Shown here: positions 44,131 through 51,780 of the stretch, piece by piece
Position numbering within the stretch: position 1 is the stretch's first letter
How the letters are laid out: each line of letters opens with the position of its first letter
Assembly (NCBI GenBank): GCA_025363295.1
Contig: JANYEC010000086.1
Span: 1 to 51,780 of the forward strand
Reading direction: 5' to 3'
Length of the DNA stretch: 51,780 bases
DNA from: Akkermansiaceae bacterium
Lineage (GTDB): Bacteria; Verrucomicrobiota; Verrucomicrobiia; Verrucomicrobiales; Akkermansiaceae
Notes under the pieces: model-generated
Seen by the model: the letters and a program-made list of their open reading frames with translations, nothing else
Database searches by the model: none
Told to the model about the DNA's origin: nothing
Made by a program: the position numbers and the translations under genes

Positions 44131-46749
44131 ATGAAATCGATCGTTCTTGCCGCCTCACTCATTTCCATCAGCACCGCGATCAGCATTTCAGAAGATGCTG
44201 CTAAATACGAGCCTGACTTCACTCCGCAGCCGTCCATCCCTGCACTCTCACCTGAGGAGGAATTGAAGACGATTCAGCTCCCCCCGGGCTACTCGCTGGA
44301 GTTAGTCTTGAGCGAGCGCGATGGCATGCGCGAGCCCGTGAACATCACCTTCGACGGCAACGGACGGATGTATGTGGCGGAGTTCCGCAGCTACATGCAG
44401 GACATCGACGCAAAGGATGAAATGACACGCACCGGTGTCGTATCCCGGCATGAGAGCACCAAGCGCGACGGCGTTTTCGACAAGCACACGATCTTCGCCG
44501 ACAAGCTCCTCCTGCCGCGCATGGTGCTGCCTCTCGATGACCGCGTGCTGATCAATGAAACCGGCACAAACGACATCAAAAGCTATCGCGACACGGATGG
44601 GGACGGTGTGGCGGACAAGGTCGGGATGTGGTTTCCCGGCGGGCCGCGCGGCGGAAATCTCGAGCATCAGCAAAGCGGGCTCATCTGGACCCTGGACAAC
44701 TGGATTTACCAAACAACGGCCGCCTACCGCCTGCGCTGGAACGGTGAGGGACAAGAACCGCTGCAGGAAAAAGTGCCGAGCGGCGGCGGACAGTGGGGAC
44801 TTGCGCAGGATGACTGGGGCAAGCTTTGGTTGAGCAATGGCGGTGCCGAAAAGGGGCTCTTTCATTTTCAAACACCCATACTCTACGGGGCCTACGACGC
44901 TCCGGGGCAGTTCACGCCGGACTTCATGGAAGTGTGGCCGCTTGTCGGGCTCGCCGATTTCCAGAGCGGGCCGCAGCGCGTGCGGATGCCGGACAAAACC
45001 CTCAATCACTTCACCGCATCGTGCGGCCAAGAGATTTTCCGCGGCGACCGGCTGCCGGAAGAACTCCGCGGAAATGCTTTCATCGGCGAGCCCGTCGGAC
45101 GGCTTATCCGCCGCGCCATCGTGGAGGTGAAGGATGGCATCACCACCATTCGCAATCCGTATGAGAAGTCGGAATTCATTCGCTCGACCGATCCGAATTT
45201 CCGCCCTGTCAACCTGGCCAATGGCCCCGACGGCTGCCTCTACATCGTGGACATGTATCGGGGTATTATCCAAGAGGGTGACTGGACCAAACCTGGTTCG
45301 TATTTACGCAAGGCTCTGGAGCAATACGGCATGGAAAAAGTGGTGAACAGAGGCAGAATATGGCGGCTCAGGCACAAGGATTTTACGCCCGGCCCGCAAC
45401 CGCAGATGTTGGAAGAAAACGCGTCGCAGCTCGTCGCCCATCTCGCGCATCCGGGCGGCTGGTGGCGGGATACCGCGCAAAAGCTTCTGGTACTGAAAGC
45501 CGACAAGTCCGTGGTGCCAGCGCTTGTGCAGATGGCTCGGGAAAACGAAAGCCCGCTCGCACGGACACACGCGCTCTGGACGCTGGAAGGCATCGGCGCG
45601 CTTGATACTGAGGTCGTGCGCACCTTTCTCAAGGACAGCGATCCGCAGCTCCGCGCACAGGGCATCCGCGTTGCGGAAAGGCTGATCGTCAAGGGAGATG
45701 CCGCCCTTCTTCCCGACGTTCAGGCACTCGCCCGGGACGCCAATTCAAGTGTCGTACTGCAAGCCTTAATGACGGGGAAATACCTCAGCAGCGAAGACGC
45801 CAATCTCTGGCCAGACTACCCAAAGCTGGCGCAACAAACCATGCTCACCTCGCCCTCAGCAGGCGTGAAGACCATGGGCACCGTGATCCTCACCGGCGCG
45901 GATAAAGTCGGCGGATCGGAGTTCACTTCACCCGAAATCGCCCAGCTGGAAAGAGGTCAGGTGATTTACAAGGAACTTTGCTTCGCGTGTCACGGCTTCG
46001 ATGGCAAAGGCATGCCGATGGACGGTCTGCGTCCCGGCACCACGATCGCGCCGCCGCTCGCCGGGTCGCTCACCGTGCGATCGCATCCCGACGCTGCGGC
46101 GCTCGTGCTGCTCCATGGCCTGGCTGGTCCCATCGGCGGTAAAACCTACGACTCACAAATGGTGTTGATGAACTCGAACAATGACGAGTGGATCGCCGCC
46201 GTCGCCTCTTACGTTCGCAATTCGTTTGGGAACCACGGTGCGCTGGTCACGGCCACGAAAGTGAGAGAGCTGCGGGAGAAATACGCGCAGCGCAAAGAGC
46301 CGTGGACGGTCGACGCCCTGTGCACGGCACTACCGCCGGCGCTTTCGAAAGCCGGCTGGCGCGTGACGACGAGCGAGAAGCCGGAGGATGCCGCGCGCGC
46401 CATCGATGGCAAAACAGAGACAGGCTGGCGGACGGCTGGCGATCAAAAGTCCGGCCAGTGGATTCAAGTCGAACTGCCACAGGAAACGACGCTCAGCGGC
46501 CTGCGACTCGATCAGTGGAAGGCGCCAGAAGATAGGCCAAAGCGCTACCGCATGGATGTCTCGCTGGACGGCACGAAATGGACGCGAGTCGAAGAGCGCA
46601 GCGGCATGCCCGGTGTGACCGAAAACTTCTTCACGCCGATGTCCGCACGCTTCGTGAAAGTCACTCTCACTGGCGCACAACGCGGAAAGCAATGGTCGGT
46701 TTACGAGCTTGATTTGTTCCCCGCAAGTCCCGTGAATCAAGGTCACTAA
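44131..46749 (+). CDS. PVC-type membrane-bound dehydrogenase with cytochrome c and F5/8C domains
   Basis: An 872-residue exported protein (signal peptide MKSIVLAASLISISTAISIS). The N-terminal part is a PVC-type beta-propeller dehydrogenase (about 45-430; it includes LPPGYSLELVLSERD and NGPDGCLYIVDMYRG). HEAT-like repeats follow (about 440-590). A c-type haem motif is C617-F-A-C620-H621, with an axial Met candidate further on. The last 125 residues are an F5/8 type C (discoidin-like) carbohydrate-binding domain. The family is abundant in Planctomycetota and Verrucomicrobiota and is thought to oxidise sugars or alcohols. The gene is GC-rich with almost no TTAG/CTAG words. Confidence 0.9.
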   Translation: MKSIVLAASLISISTAISISEDAAKYEPDFTPQPSIPALSPEEELKTIQLPPGYSLELVLSERDGMREPVNITFDGNGRMYVAEFRSYMQDIDAKDEMTRTGVVSRHESTKRDGVFDKHTIFADKLLLPRMVLPLDDRVLINETGTNDIKSYRDTDGDGVADKVGMWFPGGPRGGNLEHQQSGLIWTLDNWIYQTTAAYRLRWNGEGQEPLQEKVPSGGGQWGLAQDDWGKLWLSNGGAEKGLFHFQTPILYGAYDAPGQFTPDFMEVWPLVGLADFQSGPQRVRMPDKTLNHFTASCGQEIFRGDRLPEELRGNAFIGEPVGRLIRRAIVEVKDGITTIRNPYEKSEFIRSTDPNFRPVNLANGPDGCLYIVDMYRGIIQEGDWTKPGSYLRKALEQYGMEKVVNRGRIWRLRHKDFTPGPQPQMLEENASQLVAHLAHPGGWWRDTAQKLLVLKADKSVVPALVQMARENESPLARTHALWTLEGIGALDTEVVRTFLKDSDPQLRAQGIRVAERLIVKGDAALLPDVQALARDANSSVVLQALMTGKYLSSEDANLWPDYPKLAQQTMLTSPSAGVKTMGTVILTGADKVGGSEFTSPEIAQLERGQVIYKELCFACHGFDGKGMPMDGLRPGTTIAPPLAGSLTVRSHPDAAALVLLHGLAGPIGGKTYDSQMVLMNSNNDEWIAAVASYVRNSFGNHGALVTATKVRELREKYAQRKEPWTVDALCTALPPALSKAGWRVTTSEKPEDAARAIDGKTETGWRTAGDQKSGQWIQVELPQETTLSGLRLDQWKAPEDRPKRYRMDVSLDGTKWTRVEERSGMPGVTENFFTPMSARFVKVTLTGAQRGKQWSVYELDLFPASPVNQGH

Positions 46750-46854
46750 CAATGAATGAGAGCGATCTGTTCGCGAAAAATAGACCGCGCTTTCGTTACG
46801 CAATGCCACAGCACAGCAGATGCGGTGCCTTCCATTTTTGAAAATACAACCCCC

Positions 46855-47075
46855 ATGATCCGCCCTCTCTTGGCTCTTTTACTTCTAGCTTTCGCGCTTC
46901 CGCTTCGTGCAGAGGTTAAATTGTCCGCGCTCTTTTCCGATCAAGTCGTGCTCCCGCGCGGCGGACGCGCGCCGGTCTGGGGCACGGCCGATCCTGGCGC
47001 AACGGCTCCGAGGCAAATCTTTACAACAGCGACGATCTCGCCGCCGCGCCCTTCCGCCGCGACGACTGGAAATAG
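46855..47075 (+). pseudogene. Sialate O-acetylesterase remnant (internal deletion, frameshift)
   Basis: The first part reads as the N-terminus of a sialate O-acetylesterase: a signal peptide from the ATG at 46855 (MIRPLLALLLLAFALPLRA), then LSALFSDQVVLPRGGRAPVW and GTADPGA. From about 47001 the recognisable coding sequence continues in another frame: ANLYNSDDLAAAPFRRDDWK then a stop at 47073-47075, matching the C-terminal end of the same family. A normal gene has several hundred codons between. One large deletion, with a frame change, explains it. The remaining open frame (ending at 47139) is not a functional protein. Confidence 0.8.
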
Positions 47076-47147
47076 CGCCATGACATTTTACTCCATGCTG
47101 CGCGAGTACCGGATGATGTCCACAATGATAAGATTGTAATCCCATCC

Positions 47148-49088
47148 ATGACTTCCTCTCAAAATCCTCAGGAGCGGCTTTTACCACGCTCGGGTGAAGA
47201 TCATCGCATGAGCGGCGACGTTTCCAACCCCAGCAAATCACAAGCGGGGAACTTATCGGGAATCGGGAAAAATGCGGAAGGGCTGCCGGCCGATGCAGGC
47301 ACACGCACTCCTGTCGAGAAACTGCTGCTTCCCTATTTAAAACCGCACCGCCGCGCGATCCTCGTCGCGCTCTTGCTGAACGTGATCGCCGGTGTCTCGG
47401 TGTCATTCCAGAATCTCGTGCCGAAGTATCTCATCGACGATGTCTTGCTGGCACCGGGGCTTATCGAAAGCGCGCGTTATCAATCGTTGTTAAAAATCTG
47501 CCTGATCTATCTGTTCGTCGCGGTCGTAGCGCGGATGCTGGTGTGGCATCTCGGCTACCGGATTTTCACCAAGGTGAGGGAAGCAGTGTTGCTCGCGCTG
47601 CGGGCTAGGTTTTTCAGCCATGTCAACCACCTCTGCCTGCGTTTCCACCGCCGGAACGATTCCGGCGAATTGTTCTCCTATCTCTTTGGTTCGCCGTTGC
47701 AGCAGATTCAGACCTATCTCCAGCAATTCACCTTCAGCGCTCCGGGCAGCGTCTTCATGATCCTGTCCACGATTCTCTGGATCGCGGCCTGGGATCCGGT
47801 TCTAACGGGAGTGCTGGTGTTGCTCGTCGCGGTGAATGTGGGCCTGCAGATCCATTCGCAAGGCCGGGTGCGGGCGTTGCATGCCGGATTTCAATCGGCA
47901 GAAGCGCGGGTGTCCGGCGAGGTCGCAGATCTGCTGCGGGGCCGTCGCGATGTGAAATTGTATGCCATGGAGGACGAGGTCATCTCGGGCTTCCAGGAAA
48001 GCGCCGGTCACATCGGGCGGACCGCTTACGCGCGCGATGTGCGCGGGCACGTGGAGAACATGAAGCAGGAAGGTGCGGGCTACTTGTGTTTCGCGGTCCT
48101 TTGCGCGGCGTGCGCATGGCGGTTTCTCGAAGGCCGTCAAGCGTCCGCCGGGGCGCACCGCCTGACCATCGGGGAAATCCAAGGCTATCTAACGAGCTTC
48201 ATCGCCTTGCAAGGCCCATTGGCCGCGCTCTTCAATGTAGCGATCTTGCGTGCCGCGGCACAGGCGGGGCTGAATAGGATCAACACGGTTCTCGAAACCC
48301 AGAGTACTACCCCTGATCCGGTGCGGACGCATCGGGTCCTGCCGGGAAAAGGCGACATCGTTTTCGACCAAGTGGAGTTCGGTTATGACCCCGGGACGGC
48401 GGTGATCAGGGATTTCTCGCTGGTGATTCCTTATGGCCAGAACGTCGCAGTGGTGGGCGCTTCAGGAGCGGGGAAATCCACCGTGGCGCAACTTTTGTTG
48501 CGGTTTTACGATCCACAGCTGGGTTCTATCCGCATCGGCGGCGTGGACTTGCGGGACTGCCGCGGGGGCGACGTGCGCAAGGCATTCGCGGTCGTGCCAC
48601 AGGATCCGTTCATTTTCAGAACGACCATCCGCCAGAATCTATCCGTGGCGAAACCGGATGCGACGGATGATGAGCTGAAGCGCGCCTGCGAACGTGCACA
48701 GGCTTGGGAATTCATCGAGCGCTTGCCACACGGGTTGGCAACCCGCGTCGGAGAAAGCGGGGCCTCCCTTTCGGGCGGACAAAGGCAGCGGCTGGCGATC
48801 GCCCGTGCCTTGCTTGGCGAACACGATTTTTTCATTTTTGACGAAGCCACCAGCGCCCTCGATACGATTTCGGAGCTCGCCATCCAGAGCGCTCTCACTA
48901 CCGTCATGCCGGGCCGGACGACTTTGGTTATCGCCCACCGCTTGGCGACGGTCCGTTCCTGCGACAGGATACTCGTGCTGGATCGCGGCCGTATTGTGCA
49001 AGACGGAAGTTATGACGAACTTTGCGGTAGGGAAGGTCAATTTCAACAACTTCTCCATGCGCGGAGCTTCGATGCGTCTGATGGTTAA
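47148..49088 (+). CDS. ABC transporter, fused membrane and ATPase domains (MsbA-like exporter)
   Basis: A 646-residue half-transporter of the exporter type, working as a dimer. A 55-residue cytoplasmic N-terminus leads into the membrane domain (about 60-390) with six predicted spans. The ATPase domain has Walker A GASGAGKST (about 437-445), the signature LSGGQRQR, Walker B FFIFDEATSALD, and the switch His in VIAHRLAT. Substrate is unknown; lipid A, glycan or peptide export are all possible, and the window's LPS genes make a lipid flippase tempting. Start ATG at 47148, 72 bp after the esterase remnant's C-terminal stop. Confidence 0.9.
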   Translation: MTSSQNPQERLLPRSGEDHRMSGDVSNPSKSQAGNLSGIGKNAEGLPADAGTRTPVEKLLLPYLKPHRRAILVALLLNVIAGVSVSFQNLVPKYLIDDVLLAPGLIESARYQSLLKICLIYLFVAVVARMLVWHLGYRIFTKVREAVLLALRARFFSHVNHLCLRFHRRNDSGELFSYLFGSPLQQIQTYLQQFTFSAPGSVFMILSTILWIAAWDPVLTGVLVLLVAVNVGLQIHSQGRVRALHAGFQSAEARVSGEVADLLRGRRDVKLYAMEDEVISGFQESAGHIGRTAYARDVRGHVENMKQEGAGYLCFAVLCAACAWRFLEGRQASAGAHRLTIGEIQGYLTSFIALQGPLAALFNVAILRAAAQAGLNRINTVLETQSTTPDPVRTHRVLPGKGDIVFDQVEFGYDPGTAVIRDFSLVIPYGQNVAVVGASGAGKSTVAQLLLRFYDPQLGSIRIGGVDLRDCRGGDVRKAFAVVPQDPFIFRTTIRQNLSVAKPDATDDELKRACERAQAWEFIERLPHGLATRVGESGASLSGGQRQRLAIARALLGEHDFFIFDEATSALDTISELAIQSALTTVMPGRTTLVIAHRLATVRSCDRILVLDRGRIVQDGSYDELCGREGQFQQLLHARSFDASDG

Positions 49089-49190
49089 AACAAAATTCTA
49101 TGATTAAAATCCCACCCACACTGGCCTCGCCGATCCTGATTTTTCACACGGAGATGGAACAGAGATTGCAACTTAAGCAGGAGCCGTCAA

Positions 49191-50219
49191 ATGACTAAAA
49201 TCCCACCATTACGCTGGGGTATCCTCGGCGCCGCCCGCATCGTCCGCCGGAACTGGCAGGGAATGCGCAACAGCGGTGCGGCGGAGTTGGTGGCGATCGC
49301 CAGCCGCGATTTGGAGAAAGCCCAATCACTCATCGAAGGTCTGCAAGCGGAGTTTCCATGGCCGCACCTACCTACCGCGCTTGGTAGCTATGAAGCATTG
49401 ATCGCCCGTGCCGATGTGGATGCCATCTACATCCCGCTGCCCACCGGGGTGCGGAAGGAATGGGTGATCCGAGCCGCCGAGGCCGGAAAACACGTCCTCT
49501 GCGAGAAGCCCTGTGCCACCGGTGCGGCTGAATTGCGGGAAATGATCTCCGCTTGCTCACGCCACGGAGTCTTATTCATGGACGGCGTCATGTTCATGCA
49601 CGATCCCCGCTATCAAAAATTGCGGCATATCCTTAACGATGGGTCGAGCGTGGGTGCGATCAAGCGGATTACCTCGGCATTCAGCTACCGGGCAGGGGAT
49701 GATTTCGCAGGCAACGACATCCGTAGCCAAGTGGCCTTAGAACCAACCGGCTGCCTCGGCGACCTCGGGTGGTACTGCTTGCGGGCCACGCTCTGGGCGA
49801 TGAATTGGGAGATGCCTCGGCGCGTCTCCGGGCGCGTGCTCAACGATGGAACCTCGATCATGGATTTTTCCGCTGAGCTGGATTTTTCCGGCAGCATCAC
49901 GGCGGCATTCCATTGCTCATTTCGGGCGCCCAAGCAAATGTGGTTCAATGTAAGTGGCTCGGAGGGTTATGTCCGCGTATCGGATTTCATCTCACCCGTG
50001 GCCGAAAATGACACCGACTGGGAGTTGAACTACAAGCGCGAGCCGCGGGCGGCGGGACCGGGCGTGGGCATTGAGGCTCTCATGTTCGCCCGGTTTGCCG
50101 CCGAGGTAGCGAGCGGTGCTGGCAACTCCCCATGGGCAGAAATTTCGTTGAAGACCCAAGTGCTGCTGGACGCTTGTGAACGATCTGCACGCACTGGCCT
50201 ACCAGAATTTTTAGAATGA
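49191..50219 (+). CDS. Gfo/Idh/MocA-family NAD(P)-dependent oxidoreductase
   Basis: A 342-residue dehydrogenase. The Rossmann nucleotide site is WGILGAARIVRRNW, and LCEKPCAT contains the EKP motif with the conserved Lys typical of the family. The C-terminal domain contains DVNYLPHP-like positions only loosely, so the sugar or inositol substrate cannot be named. A good Shine-Dalgarno AGGAG at 49179-49183 sits seven bases before the ATG, one of the few in this window. It follows the ABC transporter by 102 bp. Confidence 0.88.
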   Translation: MTKIPPLRWGILGAARIVRRNWQGMRNSGAAELVAIASRDLEKAQSLIEGLQAEFPWPHLPTALGSYEALIARADVDAIYIPLPTGVRKEWVIRAAEAGKHVLCEKPCATGAAELREMISACSRHGVLFMDGVMFMHDPRYQKLRHILNDGSSVGAIKRITSAFSYRAGDDFAGNDIRSQVALEPTGCLGDLGWYCLRATLWAMNWEMPRRVSGRVLNDGTSIMDFSAELDFSGSITAAFHCSFRAPKQMWFNVSGSEGYVRVSDFISPVAENDTDWELNYKREPRAAGPGVGIEALMFARFAAEVASGAGNSPWAEISLKTQVLLDACERSARTGLPEFLE

Positions 50220-50322
50220 ACCTATGTTCATGTGCCTCGTGACTTGGTTTACCTTCCAGAAAGGAAAATGGACGCGTTTGTGGGTCGCCTTTGAGCAAAG
50301 CGGTTATTGGTGAGGCCGGAGG

Positions 50323-50420
50323 CTCGCACGGCTGCATCCGTCTGCACGCAGAGAACGCCACCAAACTCTTCGCCCTCACCCAAACCGGTCACAGTGTAAG
50401 AATTTTGCCGTAAGAAATGG
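50323..50420 (+). pseudogene. Duplicated 3' end of the ankyrin/L,D-transpeptidase gene
   Basis: These 98 bp match 43880-43977 without gaps and with 7 mismatches. They encode SHGCIRLHAENATKLFALTQ and the remainder to VRILP-stop, so the catalytic Cys motif is kept, and the match continues seven bases past the stop codon. Upstream of 50323 the similarity ends, and the frame reaches a stop at 50240 with no good start, so this is a 3'-terminal fragment, not a gene. Confidence 0.88.
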
Positions 50421-50512
50421 CATGGGCGCTGACTCAACTCAGCGCGAATGATGAGGCAAATGCTAATCCGTGAGCAATGATCCTCGAATAAGTCGTACTG
50501 CAGATATGGACC

Positions 50513-51421
50513 CTAATTCGCCTGCTCTCCAGTGGTCACGCGCTTTGCATTTTCTGCCGGTTCGGTGACACAATCATCGGCTTCGGCATAAACTTGAGTG
50601 AACTCCGCTCCAAAAAACAAAATGCAGGAGGTATAGTAAACCCAGAGCAGTAATAGCACGATCGATCCTGCCGCGCCAAAGGTGCTAGCAATTCCCTCTC
50701 TACCCAAATACCAGCTTAGTCCGGTCTTGCCGATTTCGAATAACACCGCCGTGATGAACGCTCCAAACCAAACATGTCGCCAACGAATTTGCACGTCCGG
50801 CAGCACTTTATAGATAAGTGCGAAGAGTGTTGTCACTAAGCCAAGAGATATGATGAAGGCGACTGTAGCCCAGATCCATGCGGGGAGTGGCAGCACACTC
50901 TCAAGGCGCTGGTTTAAACCCGCAATGGCCGTACTTATCATCAGCGAGACGAGGAGAAGAAATCCAATCCCCAGCACCATGCCGAAGTTCAGTAACTTGC
51001 CGTGCAACATTCCAACAATGCCTACGGTAGGCTTGGATTTGACACCCCAGATTGTGTTTAAGGCATCCCTCAGCTCATTGAAGACGCCAGAGGCACCTAA
51101 CATTAGTATGATAAATCCAATCGCTGTTGCCAACGCGCCTTGGTTGGGTTTGGAAGCGCTCCGCACCATCGATTGGATCGCTTCGGCTGATTCAGAGCCC
51201 ATAGCGCCCTTCAGCTCCTCATAGAGTTGGCCGCTTGCCGCCTTTTCTCCGTACACTGCCCCAACAAGGCCAACGGTAATCACTAACAGCGGAGCAATGG
51301 AAAAAAGAGAGTAATAAGCGAGCGCCGCACTCATGCGTTGTGCTTTGTCCTCAATCCAGCCGGAGAACGCACGTTTCAAAAGCTCCACCCAGCGGTTTTT
51401 CATGATCGCGGTAAAATTCAT
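50513..51421 (-). CDS. YihY/virulence factor BrkB-family membrane protein
   Basis: A 302-residue inner-membrane protein. Six membrane segments are visible, among them ALAYYSLFSIAPLLVITVGL, ALATAIGFIILMLGASGVF, GMVLGIGFLLLVSLMIST, ATVAFIISLGLVTTLFALI and GAAGSIVLLLLWVYYTSCIL. The N-terminal RMSAALAYYSLFSIAP and the FNELRDALNTIW segment are family signatures. YihY was once called RNase BN in error; its function is unsettled. The C-terminus is acidic and then short. It stands alone on the minus strand. Confidence 0.9.
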   Translation of the reverse strand: MNFTAIMKNRWVELLKRAFSGWIEDKAQRMSAALAYYSLFSIAPLLVITVGLVGAVYGEKAASGQLYEELKGAMGSESAEAIQSMVRSASKPNQGALATAIGFIILMLGASGVFNELRDALNTIWGVKSKPTVGIVGMLHGKLLNFGMVLGIGFLLLVSLMISTAIAGLNQRLESVLPLPAWIWATVAFIISLGLVTTLFALIYKVLPDVQIRWRHVWFGAFITAVLFEIGKTGLSWYLGREGIASTFGAAGSIVLLLLWVYYTSCILFFGAEFTQVYAEADDCVTEPAENAKRVTTGEQAN

Positions 51422-51676
51422 TTATCTCGGAGATTGCACATCATTTTCATTGTATGATGTGGGGTTATACATCTGCTCATTGAAACAATACAATAAGTAT
51501 CGTTCTTCTGATTCCATGTTTTCACTTTGTTCAAGATAGGTCAAAATGTTGTGAGGGTTTCACCCCATAGCATGGAATCGCTGGATTCAGTATCAATATA
51601 TTCTAAAGACAGAGCATACCTCTCCATTCATCATTCAAACTAAGGCGGTGCTAAACAATAAGCTACCGGATTACAT
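51422..51676. other. 255-bp AT-rich gap
   Basis: AT-rich, non-coding sequence between the YihY start and the stop of the partial transposase. The YihY promoter probably lies within the first 100 bp. No repeat that I can identify as the terminal inverted repeat of the insertion sequence was found by eye. Confidence 0.45.
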
Positions 51677-51780
51677 TTATTGATTTGGATGAATTTCATA
51701 GTTCCACTCTCCATGGAATTTGTTGCGCTTAATGGTTATTTCTCCAAGTTCTTCTTCTGTTACTTTTAGGCCTTTCACAT
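51677..51780 (-). mobile_element. C-terminal end of an ISAzo13-like transposase (runs off the window)
   Basis: On the minus strand the last 34 codons before a stop at 51677-51679 read, from the window edge, LKVTEEELGEITIKRNKFHG then EWNYEIHPNQ. The pattern (helical TEEE stretch, then K-R-x-K-F-H-G-E-W-N-Y-x-I) is what I know from the C-termini of ISAzo13-family transposases. Only about 34 residues are in the window, so the full element, its ends and whether it is intact cannot be judged. Confidence 0.7.

Overview
The window looks like a chromosomal segment of a Gram-negative member of the PVC group, most likely Verrucomicrobiota. The basis is a set of genes for Kdo-containing lipid A (lpxK, kdsB, an lpxL/htrB-type acyltransferase), a PVC-type membrane-bound dehydrogenase fused to cytochrome c, a YHYH-domain protein, SGNH esterases, and a lack of clear Shine-Dalgarno sequences before many starts. 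The genus cannot be fixed from this sequence. I recognised no rRNA, tRNA or CRISPR array by eye.

Layout. 0.2-2.2 kb: an exported SGNH esterase, a 68-residue small protein and a membrane-anchored DUF4230-like protein. 2.3-12.5 kb: a co-directional housekeeping run of lpxK, an exported alpha-amylase, a PfkB-type sugar kinase, argD-argF, an unrecognised protein with kinase-like motifs, kdsB and pyrG. 12.6-14 kb: a gene-poor patch with one unknown gene, a hairpin and a 22-bp direct repeat. 14-17.7 kb: a second SGNH esterase, gltX and aroE (overlapping). 17.7-23.8 kb, minus strand: an HscA-like Hsp70 followed by two single-span membrane proteins in one tight operon, plus a YHYH protein. 24-29 kb: an OmpR-type two-component pair, a fused PxpB-PxpC 5-oxoprolinase gene, an exported L,D-transpeptidase and a small monooxygenase-like protein.

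29-40 kb is a surface-glycan locus of two convergent operons. The plus-strand operon is acyltransferase, GT4 glycosyltransferase, GT-A-like transferase, FkbM methyltransferase, ELM1-like protein, sulfotransferase, polysaccharide pyruvyl transferase and nucleotide-sugar epimerase. The minus-strand operon is thioesterase, a second ELM1-like protein, a second GT-A-like transferase and purN. A 21-bp tandem repeat array lies between them, and the ELM1 and GT-A-like genes are present once in each operon.

40-51.8 kb: an exported protein with a degenerate Lon-type protease domain, a lipoprotein joining ankyrin repeats to an L,D-transpeptidase domain, the PVC dehydrogenase/cytochrome, a sialate O-acetylesterase pseudogene with an internal deletion, an ABC exporter, a Gfo/Idh/MocA oxidoreductase, a 98-bp duplicate of the transpeptidase 3' end, a YihY-family membrane protein, and the C-terminal end of an ISAzo13-like transposase at the right edge.

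Two cross-cutting points deserve attention. The octamer CTGCTAGA/TCTAGCAG recurs about twenty times, in both orientations and more than one reading frame, yet is absent from several GC-rich genes. The Hsp70 operon and the kinase-like gene beside kdsB are the best candidates for undescribed functions.
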